Of a DNA stretch of 64,000 nt, positions 9,135-17,955 are shown one piece after another (within the stretch, counting starts at the first letter, position 1; each line of letters opens with the position of its first letter). The stretch lies in assembly GCA_049841135.1 (NCBI GenBank), contig JASGHK010000008.1, positions 1,178,001-1,242,000 on the forward strand, in the 5' to 3' direction. The position numbers were made by a program, and so were the translations under genes. Source of the DNA: JACRCT01 sp049841135. GTDB taxonomy: Bacteria > Myxococcota > Myxococcia > Myxococcales > UBA5297. The notes under the pieces were generated by a model, which worked only from the letters and a program-made list of their open reading frames with translations, was not told the origin of the DNA and ran no database searches.

Positions 9135-11060
9135 CTACTGGCAGCGCAGCCGCTGGCAGATGCCACCGCCACTGGAGCTGGGGAAGCAGCCAAAGTTCGC
9201 GCCGCAGTCGGCCTTCTTGCTGCAGGTGCGCGTGCCGCAGTAGCCCGAGGTGCACTTGCTCGCGGGGTTGCAGTCGGTGTCGCTCACGCAGGGCCGCATG
9301 CAGTAGCCGGTGGAGAACGGGTCGGTGGGGTCGGTGCCCACGCACTTCTCGGCCGCCACCGGGCAGTCGTCGTCGCCGAAGCAGTTCACGCAGCGGCCGG
9401 TGGGCGACGAGGCCGAGCACGCCATGGCCACGCTGCCGCAGTCGGCGCCCACGCCGCAGGCGAAGGCGTAGGTCGAGCGGTCGACGCAGTAGGCGCTCTG
9501 GCAGGTCAGGCCGTTGGGGCAGCTCGCCTGCACCGGCGGCGCGCAGATGCCGCTCGCGTCCTTGGCCGTCCCGCTGTCGCACGGGCACGAGGGCTTGCCC
9601 TGGTCCACCACGCACGTCGTCTGGTTGATGCCCTGGCAGGGGTTGGGGGTGCAGCTCGCGACGCAGGCGCCGGCGATGCAGGCCTCGTTGGCGTTCGGGC
9701 AGGTGCCGTTGGGGTTGGTGGCCGAGCACAGCGTCTCGACGCAGGGGATGCGCCGGCACATGCCGTCCAGGCAGAGCGTCCCGGTGAAGCAGTCGGTGTT
9801 GGAGCTGCACCGGCGCTGGCCGCAGTAGCCGTTGGAGTAGCAGGTTCCGAAGGGGCAGTCCGCGTCGCTGGCGCACATCAGCGCGCAGATGCCCTCGCCC
9901 AGGCCGGTCATGCACTGGGCGTTGTCGGGGCAGTCGCTGGCGGCGGTGCAACCGATGCAGATTCCGCCGGCCGCCTCGGCGTTGCAGGTCGGGTGGTAGG
10001 CCGGGTCGGGGTTGAACTCCTTGCAGTCGGCGGCGGTCATGCAGGTCTGCAGCGCGGGATCGCTGATGCAGTAGCCGGCCAGGCACTGCAGCGTCGCCGG
10101 ACAGGTGGTCACCTTCTGCAGCGTGCAGATCCCGGCCTGGTCGACGTAGTTCTCGGCGCAGGCGCAGTGGTAGCCCTGCGCCGAGAAGTCGGTGACGCAG
10201 AGGGTCTTGTGCCCGGAGTTGTTCTCACAGGGGTTGGGGTCGCACTCGTTGTTGGGGTCCGCCACGCAGGCGCCTGCGCTGGCGACGTAGCCGATGTCGC
10301 ACTTGCACGCGCCGGAGACGTTGGACGCGTGGGCCTGGCAGCACAGGTTCTGGTCGAGGTGCAGGCCGGAGTCGCAGACGCAGTTGGCGGCGCCGGCCTT
10401 GACCGAGCACGTCGCGTTCGCCGGGCAGGTCACCCCGACGCAGAGGTCGGTGATGCACACGCCCTGCTGGCAGACCTGGCCGGCCGGGCACCGGCCCGTC
10501 AGTCCCTCGATCGAGTCCTCGGAGCAGGCCACTTCGCAGACGCCCTCAGGGTTGGGCAAGTAGCCCTGCTGGCAGACGCACTGGCCGCCGCTGTTGCTCG
10601 CGTACGGCGGACAGCAGATCCCGTTGTCCGAGTGGTAGAGGACGGGCGACGCGTCGCAGTTGCAGGTGTAGCCGCCCTCCCGTGTTCCCAGGCACCGGGT
10701 CTGGTGCTTGGCGCGGTTGTCGGCGGTGTCGCACGGGTTGACCGGTCCGCACGCCCAGACGCCGGCGTCGCCATCGGCCACACCGGTGTCCGCGGCCACG
10801 GTCCCGGAGTCGACCGCCTCGAGCCCGGTGTCGGGAGAGCCAGGGCTGCCGGTGTCGGCGACCGCCACGACTCCCGTGTCGGCGACGGGCTGGCTTCCGG
10901 TGTCGGGCTTCTCGGCGGAAGCATCCGCCGGCCCGATGACGAGATCCGCGTCGGGGCGGACCTGGCTCGCGTCGAGGCTCGAGGGCGTCTCGCCGGGGCA
11001 ACCGGCGAGGCACACGAGCGAAAGGGCCAGCGGGCAAATGCGGGCGAGTGACCGTCTCAT
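9135..11060 (-). CDS. EGF-like Cys-rich surface lipoprotein
   Basis: This secreted protein of about 641 residues has a lipoprotein signal (LSLVCLAGC, lipid-attached Cys near residue 21). An Asp/Ala/Gly/Thr-rich linker follows with repeated PDTG and ADTG units (residues 25-95). The rest is cysteine-rich modules of 30-45 residues resembling EGF-like and Dickkopf-type repeats, for example GGQCVCQQGYLPNPEGVCE and CDIGYVASAGACV. It is probably a cell-surface adhesion or scaffold protein. The start at ATG 11060 is set by the signal peptide; the frame is open further upstream without coding character. It is the first of five same-strand exported proteins reaching to 16168. Confidence 0.8.
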   Translation of the reverse strand: MRRSLARICPLALSLVCLAGCPGETPSSLDASQVRPDADLVIGPADASAEKPDTGSQPVADTGVVAVADTGSPGSPDTGLEAVDSGTVAADTGVADGDAGVWACGPVNPCDTADNRAKHQTRCLGTREGGYTCNCDASPVLYHSDNGICCPPYASNSGGQCVCQQGYLPNPEGVCEVACSEDSIEGLTGRCPAGQVCQQGVCITDLCVGVTCPANATCSVKAGAANCVCDSGLHLDQNLCCQAHASNVSGACKCDIGYVASAGACVADPNNECDPNPCENNSGHKTLCVTDFSAQGYHCACAENYVDQAGICTLQKVTTCPATLQCLAGYCISDPALQTCMTAADCKEFNPDPAYHPTCNAEAAGGICIGCTAASDCPDNAQCMTGLGEGICALMCASDADCPFGTCYSNGYCGQRRCSSNTDCFTGTLCLDGMCRRIPCVETLCSATNPNGTCPNANEACIAGACVASCTPNPCQGINQTTCVVDQGKPSCPCDSGTAKDASGICAPPVQASCPNGLTCQSAYCVDRSTYAFACGVGADCGSVAMACSASSPTGRCVNCFGDDDCPVAAEKCVGTDPTDPFSTGYCMRPCVSDTDCNPASKCTSGYCGTRTCSKKADCGANFGCFPSSSGGGICQRLRCQ

Positions 11061-11146
11061 CGTGGTCTCCGGGAACGAGGCAGGACGCGGAGAATAGCCC
11101 AAGCTCGCCCAGCCCTCGACGAGGTTCCGGGTCGGGTCTCGAGAGG

Positions 11147-11998
11147 TCAGCGCAGGATCGCCTTGTAGGCCGCCGCGCCGAACCCCACCATCAGCCGGCC
11201 GCGGGCGTCGAGGACGGGCACGCCGCCGGGCCGCACCTTCGCCACAGCGCACTTGGTGGCGAGCTCGCGGGCCGCCTCTTCGTCGGCCTCGATGTCCTTC
11301 ACGACGTGCTCGACGCGGTTCTGCCGCAGCCAGGCCTTGGCGCGCTTGCACGCCCCGCACCAGGAGGTGGTGTAGAGCACCACCTCGGTGGCGCCGCGCG
11401 GCCAGGATGCGAGCTTGGCGCCCTTGGCGCGCGCCACCGCCTGCGCGAGCCTCGCGTCGAGCTCCTTCTGCCGGGCCTTCTCCTCCTCCAGCATGACCGC
11501 CAGATCATCCGCCTGGGCCACCAGGGCCCGCGCCTCGGCCCCCTCGATCCTGGCGAGGAGCGTCTTGGCGCGCGCCGGCTGCTGCTCGCCGAGGGCGGCT
11601 CGCGCCCTGAGCAGCGCGACGTCGACACCGGGAGACACCTTGGAGAGCGCCTGCCCGTAGCGCTCCGCATCCTCGAACCGCTCGTCGGTCAGCGCGGCGC
11701 GGGCGCACAGGTCGAGCGCGGCCTTGTGGTTGGAGACCCGCCCGAGGGCCGCTGCGCAGTATCGCCCGGCCATCCAGCGGTCGCCCTGGTCGTAGGCCAT
11801 CTTGCCGGCCTGGGTCAGCACCTCCGCGACCGCGGCGGGCTTGGCGCCCCGCGCTGCCTCGACCGCATCCTGGACTCCGAGGAAGTCGCCTTGGGCGAGC
11901 AGCGCCTTCGCTGCCGCCAGCGGATCCGTCTCGGCGCCGACCGCCAGCTCCGGAAGCACCAGGAGCAACGACACCACTAGGCATGCTCGGGTGGACAT
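11147..11998 (-). CDS. Secreted helical-repeat protein with C-terminal glutaredoxin domain
   Basis: The signal peptide is MSTRACLVVSLLLVLPELAV. Residues 25-190 form a helical TPR-like region (ALLAQGDFLGVQDAVEAARG, AALTDERFEDAERYGQAL) ending in a short coiled coil. Residues 195-283 are a glutaredoxin/NrdH-like domain: EVVLYTTSWCGACKRAKAWL has the CxxC redox pair, and GVPVLDARGRLMVGF supplies the cis-Pro and substrate loop. It probably acts on disulfides outside the cytoplasm, which fits the Cys-rich exported proteins encoded nearby. The start at 11998 was chosen for the signal peptide. Confidence 0.8.
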   Translation of the reverse strand: MSTRACLVVSLLLVLPELAVGAETDPLAAAKALLAQGDFLGVQDAVEAARGAKPAAVAEVLTQAGKMAYDQGDRWMAGRYCAAALGRVSNHKAALDLCARAALTDERFEDAERYGQALSKVSPGVDVALLRARAALGEQQPARAKTLLARIEGAEARALVAQADDLAVMLEEEKARQKELDARLAQAVARAKGAKLASWPRGATEVVLYTTSWCGACKRAKAWLRQNRVEHVVKDIEADEEAARELATKCAVAKVRPGGVPVLDARGRLMVGFGAAAYKAILR

Positions 11999-12067
11999 GG
12001 GGACACGGTGTCCCAGGACTGCCCGCGCTGCAACGCCACGCACGCCGATACCGTCACCACCTCGGGC

Positions 12068-13402
12068 TCACTGGCTGAGCACGACTCCGTAGAGCTTGTA
12101 CTTTCCGGGCGCGGCGTGGCGCGAATAGACGAGCAGTGACTTCCGGGCACCCAGCGAGGCGAGCGCCGGCTGGCGTTCCTGGATGCCCAGCTCGCCGGCG
12201 ACCTTGACGCCCGCGGGACTCGTCGCCGCCCTCGCCGTCTTGCAGGCCGCCGAGGCGTTCACGTCCTGCAGGCCGATGCCGGGCCCCGTGAAGACGGGAC
12301 ATGCAGGGAGGTCCAGGACCGCGCCTGTCGAGCCGTCCACGCGGGTGGCGATCAGGTCCACGTCGACTTTGGGATGGCCAGGAGGGTCGATGGCGTAGGC
12401 GTTCTCGATGAGCACCTGCTCCACCACCGCCACGCCGCTGGCTCCATCGAAGGTGACCGCCGACCAGATGTCGTTCCAGGGCGCCACGAAGGGGGGCAGG
12501 CCATAGACCAGCTGGCCATCGACCACCCCGCTCTTGGGGTCGTGGAGCGCCGCGAGGTAGTAGGGCTGGTAGGCCCCGTGCTCCCAGTGGGCCGTGCTGA
12601 AGGTCAGCGCCTTGCCGGTCGCCGGGTCCGCGGCGAACGAGTAGCTGTGGCTCTGGAAGGAGGCCTTCCAGGGCTTGGCTGAACCGGAGAGGTCCACCTG
12701 GAGGCCGAAAGGCGTTCCCGTCGCCCATCCCGGCGTGCCCTGCGAGGCGATGACGTCGAACGCCGTGCCGTCGAAGCCGACCAGCGGCAGGAGCAGTGGC
12801 CAATCGGCCTTGCCGAGCTCCGCGCCGCCCGCCGTCGCCGCCGCCGTCCCGGTCACGAAAGTCCCGTAGAGCCGGTACATCTGCGGCACGTGCGTCTCGC
12901 GGACGTCGGACCAGACCACCAGCGTCTTGCCGCCCCCCGAGGCGACCGTCGGGTAGATCTGGTTGCCGGGCACCGCCACCAGCGCCACGCCGCCGGGATC
13001 CAGCACCTTGCCGTCGGTGGTGACCCGCGCCGCGTAGAGGTCCCAGTCCTTGCCGCCGCGGTAGTCCTGCCAGACCACGAGGAAGTGGGTGCCGGTCCAG
13101 GTCACCGCGGGATAGGCCTGAAATCCCGGGACGCCGCAGACGAGCACGCCCTTGGGATCCATCGGCTTGCCGTCGGCTCCGACGCGCGCGGCCCAGATGG
13201 ACGTGTCCTTGGCCCCGCCCATCGCCTCGCCCTCTTGCCAGACCGCGAGGTACAGGCCGCCTCCCGCGGCCAGCTGGGGCCAGCGCTGGTCGGCGGTGGC
13301 GAGCTGCGGGGTGAGGTCGGTGGCGGTCAAGGCGACGAGCTGCGCGAAGGCGGTCGAAGCGTGGAGCAGGCAGAGCACGGCGGCGATGAAGGCGGTCTTC
13401 AT
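12068..13402 (-). CDS. Secreted beta-propeller-like protein
   Basis: The 444-residue protein has a signal peptide (MKTAFIAAVLCLLHASTAFA). Repeated units contain LAVWQEG, LVVWQDYRGG and LVVWSD, each followed by the YAARVTTDGKVLDPGG pattern. Such 50-60-residue units are common in myxobacterial secreted proteins and probably fold as a propeller. No enzyme motif is visible. The ATG at 13402 overlaps the stop of the upstream gene by four bases (ATGA), and an AAGGAG site lies eight bases upstream, so translation is probably coupled to the lipoprotein at 13399-14727. Confidence 0.75.
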   Translation of the reverse strand: MKTAFIAAVLCLLHASTAFAQLVALTATDLTPQLATADQRWPQLAAGGGLYLAVWQEGEAMGGAKDTSIWAARVGADGKPMDPKGVLVCGVPGFQAYPAVTWTGTHFLVVWQDYRGGKDWDLYAARVTTDGKVLDPGGVALVAVPGNQIYPTVASGGGKTLVVWSDVRETHVPQMYRLYGTFVTGTAAATAGGAELGKADWPLLLPLVGFDGTAFDVIASQGTPGWATGTPFGLQVDLSGSAKPWKASFQSHSYSFAADPATGKALTFSTAHWEHGAYQPYYLAALHDPKSGVVDGQLVYGLPPFVAPWNDIWSAVTFDGASGVAVVEQVLIENAYAIDPPGHPKVDVDLIATRVDGSTGAVLDLPACPVFTGPGIGLQDVNASAACKTARAATSPAGVKVAGELGIQERQPALASLGARKSLLVYSRHAAPGKYKLYGVVLSQ

Positions 13403-14727
13403 GGAGAGGGCTCCTTGCTCAGGCGGAGGACCGTGGAAGCGTTGGCATCGCCGAGGGCGCGGGCCCAGGCGGTGCGCCCATCGCTGCCCAGCCCCAGCCC
13501 CTTGGGCATCTTGAAGAAGCCCTGGTAGTCGGCGGCCTCCAGCCCGAAGGTGAAGTCGGCGCGCAGCACCAGGACCCGCTCCGGCTCGTAGCGCGAGACG
13601 GCCCAGGGAATCTCGTTCTGGGCCCAGGGCACGCCGTCGTCGAAGACGCCCCACCCCATCATGCAGTGGGGCTCGTAGGTCGCCGGCGAGCCCGGTCCCC
13701 AGCGAGCGTTGCCGACCATCTGGTCGTCGGGCGCGAAGTTGACCAGGGGGACGAAGGCCCCCTCGCTCGTCACTTTCCAGACCGACGGCCAGGTCCGCCC
13801 GCCGCCATAGATGGCGCCGCTGCCGCGGTGGAAGATCAACCCGACGCTCTCCCCCGACCCCAGGCTCAGCGCGTAGGCCGGCGCCGTCCCCGGCCAGCTC
13901 GAGGCGTAGGCCGCCTGGAAGTCCTCATTGACCCGCTCCCTCGTCACGACCCAGCTGACCTCGCCGCTCGGGGAGGCTTTGGCCAACCCGCCCTGCAGCG
14001 TGAAGTAGAGGTTCCCCTGGGGGTCGACCGTCAGCCCTTTGCCGAACGTGGACAGCTCCGCGAGCGTGCCGCGCTCCCCGGACTCGAGCACCTTGCTGCC
14101 CTTGCCGGAGATGGTCTGGACACTCCAGCTGCCGTCCGGCTGGCGGCTGATGCGCCGTAGCCAGCCGCGGTCCATCACGTTGAGCGTGTCGCCCTGGGCG
14201 ACCATCCCGGAGTGAGCCATGCCGTAGACCCCGGAGTAGAAGAAGCTGGCCCATGGGCCGGGTCCGTCCTCCTCTCCCAGGTCCTCGCTCCCGGCGATGG
14301 GCCAGGCCTCCCCGCCTTCCACCAGCCAGAAGCGATGGCGCAGATCGCTGGCGTAGAGCCGCAGGTGGGCCTCGTCCGCGCAGTTGGGCGCCAGGTCCAC
14401 CGGGAAGGTGAAGGTCGAGACGATCCCGGTGACGGCCCACCGCGCCGGCCCGCCCACGGGCTTGCCGGTGTTGCCCTGCGTGAAGGCCACGTGCTCTGCG
14501 GTCCACCCTGGGACATAGGAGTAGGCGAACGGCGGCGGTGGCAGCTTGGCGCCGCCGCCTTCCGGGCACGGGCCTATCCATGCGTCCGGGCGCCCCGGCC
14601 AGGCTGCGTCGGCGGCCTCCTCGCCGCTGCCCGCGTCCTCCGCTTCGAGCCCGGCGTCGGCCGGCAGCCGTCCGCCGATGGTGCAGCCGCCGAGGAGCAG
14701 AAGTAGCGCTAGACCAGGTCGCCTCAT
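13399..14727 (-). CDS. Lipoprotein with NHL/SMP-30-like C-terminal region
   Basis: This 442-residue lipoprotein has the signal MRRPGLALLLLLGGC and an Ala/Asp-rich linker (DAGLEAEDAGSGEEAADAA). The later part carries propeller-like phrases such as KGLTVDPQGNLYFTLQGGL and YQGFFKMPKGLGLGSDG, reminiscent of NHL/SMP-30 blades, with scattered cysteines. The substrate or partner is unknown. Its stop overlaps the next gene's start (ATGA), so the two form a coupled pair that may work together on the cell surface. Confidence 0.72.
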   Translation of the reverse strand: MRRPGLALLLLLGGCTIGGRLPADAGLEAEDAGSGEEAADAAWPGRPDAWIGPCPEGGGAKLPPPPFAYSYVPGWTAEHVAFTQGNTGKPVGGPARWAVTGIVSTFTFPVDLAPNCADEAHLRLYASDLRHRFWLVEGGEAWPIAGSEDLGEEDGPGPWASFFYSGVYGMAHSGMVAQGDTLNVMDRGWLRRISRQPDGSWSVQTISGKGSKVLESGERGTLAELSTFGKGLTVDPQGNLYFTLQGGLAKASPSGEVSWVVTRERVNEDFQAAYASSWPGTAPAYALSLGSGESVGLIFHRGSGAIYGGGRTWPSVWKVTSEGAFVPLVNFAPDDQMVGNARWGPGSPATYEPHCMMGWGVFDDGVPWAQNEIPWAVSRYEPERVLVLRADFTFGLEAADYQGFFKMPKGLGLGSDGRTAWARALGDANASTVLRLSKEPSP

Positions 14728-14860
14728 GGGCTGCCTCCATGGATTCTCAGCGTCTTCGTGATCCTCGACTGGCCGACGTTCAAGCGACCCGCGTCAGAAG
14801 GTCCGCCTCGTCGGTAGGCGACCGCATCTTCCAAGGAATCGCGTTGATGCGTCGGCGAGC

Positions 14861-16168
14861 TCAGTGGGTGGACAGCGCGATGACCGCCAGTCCTGCCTGC
14901 TGAAAGCCGGCGTAGAGGTAGTCGCCGCCCAGCGCCAGGGCCCCCTCGATGCGCACGTCCTGCCCGTGCCGGATGAAGCCCGCCTTGCTCGGGTTGCTCG
15001 GGCTGCTGAGGTCGATCGCCGTGCCCCCGGTGGCCGACACCAGCGCGAAGTTCCGCCACCGGACGACCCCGTCGATCCCCTCCGGGTCTTCCATCGGCAG
15101 GGCACCGACCAGGCGCGGATGCGAGGGGTCGGCGAGATCGGTCACCAGGAACGAGTCGGGGACCGCGTGGCCGCCGTAGATGAAGCCATCCGCAGCAGCG
15201 AAGGCGGTGGTTGCTCCGAGAGCACCGACGCGCGCGAGCAGCGCCGGTGAGGCAGGCTGGCTCACGTCGACCACGGCCCACTGCGGCATGTTGCCGCCTG
15301 CCAGGCCGGTCACGACCACCACCGAGCCGGCCGCCACGACCCGGTGGGGGATTCCGAGCGACAGGCCGGCCATCGCCACGCTGCCGACGACGACCGGCGC
15401 CGCGGGGTCGCGCACCTCGACGACCTCGAGGGCGGTCTGGGTCTTGACGAAGAGCCTCGTGTCCGCCGAGGCGATGCCCTGCACCGCGCTGGACAGGCTC
15501 AGGCTCGATTCGGCTCGCGGGTGGGCCGGATCGCTGAGGTCGTAGCCTTGGACCACCGACGGACCCTTGAGGCAGTAGACGAAGGCGCGTTGGCCGACGA
15601 GGGCCATGCGCCCGCCCCAGCCAGACCCGCAGACGTCCACGGTGGCCACCGGGACGGGATGGGCCGGGTCGGCGACGTCCACCACGGCGAGCCTGCCGGT
15701 GAAGGCGATCAGATGGGACCCGAGCACCGCGAGCGTTCCCTGCTGCACCGGCGCGTAGTCGCTCCCGTCGAGGAAGGCCACCTCGGTCATCGTCAGCGTC
15801 GGCGCCGACCCGGCGACGCACTCGAGCCCGCGGGCCTGGTAGCCCTGGTCGCATTGGCAGATGGGAGAGCTCACCGCGTTGAGGGCGCAGGTGCCGTGGC
15901 CCGCGCAGGTCACTCCTTCGCAGCCCAGGGGGAGGTTCGCTTCGCAGTCCAGGCCGCCGGAGCTTGGGGAGTAGCCCCTGTCGCAAGCGCAGATGGGCGC
16001 GCCGGCGGCCAGCGCGCAGACTCCGTGCCCCGAGCAATCGAATCCCGCGCACGGATCCGTCGCGGCGTCTGCCTGCGAGCCGGCATCACCGACGGGGCAG
16101 CTGGGCGCCTCCTCCCCGCGGCAGGACGCAAGGATGAGAAGGACGAAGACGATCGGGATCAGGCGCAT
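14861..16168 (-). CDS. EGF/LVIVD-repeat lipoprotein
   Basis: This 435-residue lipoprotein has the signal MRLIPIVFVLLILASC. Two EGF-like modules follow (CSGHGVCALAAGAPICACD and CAGHGTCALNAVSSPICQC, residues 40-110). A beta-propeller then contains LVIVD-type repeats, for example RLAVVDVADPAHPVPVATV and LVTDLADPSHPRLVGALP. LVIVD proteins are thought to be surface-exposed. The ATG at 16168 has an AGGAGA site just upstream. The gene is divergent from the delta-60 repeat lipoprotein at 16389, and the shared intergenic region contains a perfect 22-bp palindrome. Confidence 0.82.
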   Translation of the reverse strand: MRLIPIVFVLLILASCRGEEAPSCPVGDAGSQADAATDPCAGFDCSGHGVCALAAGAPICACDRGYSPSSGGLDCEANLPLGCEGVTCAGHGTCALNAVSSPICQCDQGYQARGLECVAGSAPTLTMTEVAFLDGSDYAPVQQGTLAVLGSHLIAFTGRLAVVDVADPAHPVPVATVDVCGSGWGGRMALVGQRAFVYCLKGPSVVQGYDLSDPAHPRAESSLSLSSAVQGIASADTRLFVKTQTALEVVEVRDPAAPVVVGSVAMAGLSLGIPHRVVAAGSVVVVTGLAGGNMPQWAVVDVSQPASPALLARVGALGATTAFAAADGFIYGGHAVPDSFLVTDLADPSHPRLVGALPMEDPEGIDGVVRWRNFALVSATGGTAIDLSSPSNPSKAGFIRHGQDVRIEGALALGGDYLYAGFQQAGLAVIALSTH

Positions 16169-16235
16169 TTCTCTCCTCTCGGTGCAGCGCTGCTCGCGTG
16201 GCTTCCGCCAGGGGTTGGTGATCTTTGGCCTCGCC

Positions 16236-16257
16236 GCGTTCAATCGCGATTGAACGC
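16236..16257. promoter_or_regulatory. Perfect 22-bp palindrome, candidate operator
   Basis: The half-site GCGTTCAATCG is followed directly by its exact reverse complement, with no spacer. It lies 68 bases upstream of the minus-strand LVIVD lipoprotein and 132 bases upstream of the plus-strand delta-60 lipoprotein. The symmetry and position suggest a dimeric regulator site controlling both surface proteins. No regulator is encoded next to it. I found no second copy by eye. Confidence 0.5.
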
Positions 16258-16388
16258 CGGGGCCTCCGGCGTCACCAAGCGCGAAGGGCCCGTCCAGGGC
16301 GGCTGCAGAGTCCCATGGATCGGATAGGCTGCCCCCCGCCTTCGAGAACGTTCTGCGATGGGGAGAGCGGAGACAGGATGGTGGCGAA

Positions 16389-17789
16389 GTGACGCGGCAC
16401 GCCGAGCGGTCCGAGCGGATGCTCTGCCTCCTGCTGGCGACCGGGCTCCTCGCGCTCGCCGCCAGCTGCAGCATCCCCTCCGAGGTCGTCGACCTGGGCT
16501 CCACGGTTCGTGACGGCGGCGACGCCGGCCGGCCCGACGCCAGCAGCGGCATCGTCGGACAGCTCGACACGACCTTCGCCGCTCCCCGCGGGTTCGTCAC
16601 CGGCACGGGCTATCCGGCGGGGCAGTACGGAGTGGGCCTGGGCATCGCCGTCGACTCGACCGACCGCGTCGTCGGCAGCGGGATGGTCTTCGCCGCCGCG
16701 AGCACCGTGAGCGAACGGGACATGGTGGTCTGGCGCCTGACCCGCGAGGGCGCTCCGGACTCGACTTTCAACGGGACCGGCTTCTTCCTCGAACACCTCT
16801 CCCGTTACGACTGGGGCTTCGACGTGCTGGTCGACCCCAGCGACCGGATCCTGGTGGGGGGCTACGAGGAGCGCTCTTACCGGGACAACCCGACCATCTG
16901 GCGGATCACGGCTTCGGGCGTCCTCGACACCACCTTCGGCGTCGGCGGCAGCAACTCGGTCTTCTTCGACCCCGAGGTGGAGGGCGACGGCATCGCCCGG
17001 GACCCGACCGACGGGAGCTACGTCGTCTCGGGCCGGCAGCACTCGGCGTTCATGGCCGCCGTCCGTTTCACCGCCGAGGGCGCCGTCGACCCGACCTTCA
17101 ACGGCACCGGGAAGGTCGTCTTCGACGCCATCCCGAACTCTTCGGCGTTCCGTGTGGCGGTGGACTCGCAGGGACGGGTCCTCCTGGTCGGCCAGGCCTC
17201 TCCGGGAGGCAAGCTCGACACCGACCTGATCGTCTGGCGCTACAACCACGACGGCACACCCGACACCTCGTTCGCTGGCCTCGGCTACGCGCTGCACGAC
17301 TCGCCGGGCGGAATCCTCGGCGCCAATGACTTGGGCAACGACCTCGCGCTCTCTCCCGAGGGCGGCCTCTACGTCGCCGGCCAGAGCAACCAGCGGATGG
17401 CGGTGTGGAAGCTCAAGGGCGACGGCACGCTGGACGCCTCCTTCTGCGGTGCCGGCTGCTGCCTGTTCTCCGGCGCGGCCGGGGGCAGCGGTCCCGACCT
17501 CGGCACCGCCATCGCCATCGACGCCTCCGGGAGGCTGGTGGTGGCCGGCTCGAGCCGGAACGCAGCCGGCGACGACGACCTGGCGGTCTGGCGCATCACC
17601 CCGGACGGCGCCCTGGACCCCGCCTTCGGCATCGGCGGGGTGTTCGTGCACGGCGGCGCGGCCGGAGGCGTGGGCGGCACGGACCTCGCCCACGACGTGG
17701 CCCTCGACTCCACCGGACGGATCCTGGTCATCGGCGAGAGCGCCGACGCTGCCCTGGCGAGCCAGATGGTGATCTGGCGCTTGCGGTAG
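16389..17789 (+). CDS. Delta-60 repeat lipoprotein
   Basis: This lipoprotein of about 466 residues has the signal LLALAASC with the lipidated Cys near residue 27. An Asp/Ala/Gly linker follows, then at least six delta-60-type (TIGR02608) units of 55-60 residues. Each has a VDSxGRxLVxG core and an LDxxFxGxG turn, such as VAVDSQGRVLLVGQAS and GALDPAFGIGGVF. The fold is expected to be a propeller or solenoid on the cell surface. The start at GTG 16389 has a GGATGG/AAG context; an ATG at 16419 is the alternative. It is divergent from the LVIVD lipoprotein. Confidence 0.85.
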   Translation: MTRHAERSERMLCLLLATGLLALAASCSIPSEVVDLGSTVRDGGDAGRPDASSGIVGQLDTTFAAPRGFVTGTGYPAGQYGVGLGIAVDSTDRVVGSGMVFAAASTVSERDMVVWRLTREGAPDSTFNGTGFFLEHLSRYDWGFDVLVDPSDRILVGGYEERSYRDNPTIWRITASGVLDTTFGVGGSNSVFFDPEVEGDGIARDPTDGSYVVSGRQHSAFMAAVRFTAEGAVDPTFNGTGKVVFDAIPNSSAFRVAVDSQGRVLLVGQASPGGKLDTDLIVWRYNHDGTPDTSFAGLGYALHDSPGGILGANDLGNDLALSPEGGLYVAGQSNQRMAVWKLKGDGTLDASFCGAGCCLFSGAAGGSGPDLGTAIAIDASGRLVVAGSSRNAAGDDDLAVWRITPDGALDPAFGIGGVFVHGGAAGGVGGTDLAHDVALDSTGRILVIGESADAALASQMVIWRLR

Positions 17790-17955
17790 CGCCCGTAGAA
17801 GGACGCAGTGGCATGGACTTTCGCAGCAGGCCTGACGCGATGGCCCGTCTGTCCCGCGAGATCGACCTGGCGAGCGCCGGCTGTCCTCAGGCCCCGCTGA
17901 TCGGGCGTCTCCCGGCCGAGCGCTGACGAAGCCGCTGTAGTACACATTCCCTGTC

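Noticed and set aside
8919..11051. A 710-residue open frame on the plus strand opposite the Cys-rich lipoprotein
   Set aside because: It is an Ala/Val/Gly/Arg-rich mirror of the high-G+C minus-strand gene. It has no family motif, and the minus-strand frame has a signal peptide and EGF-like modules.
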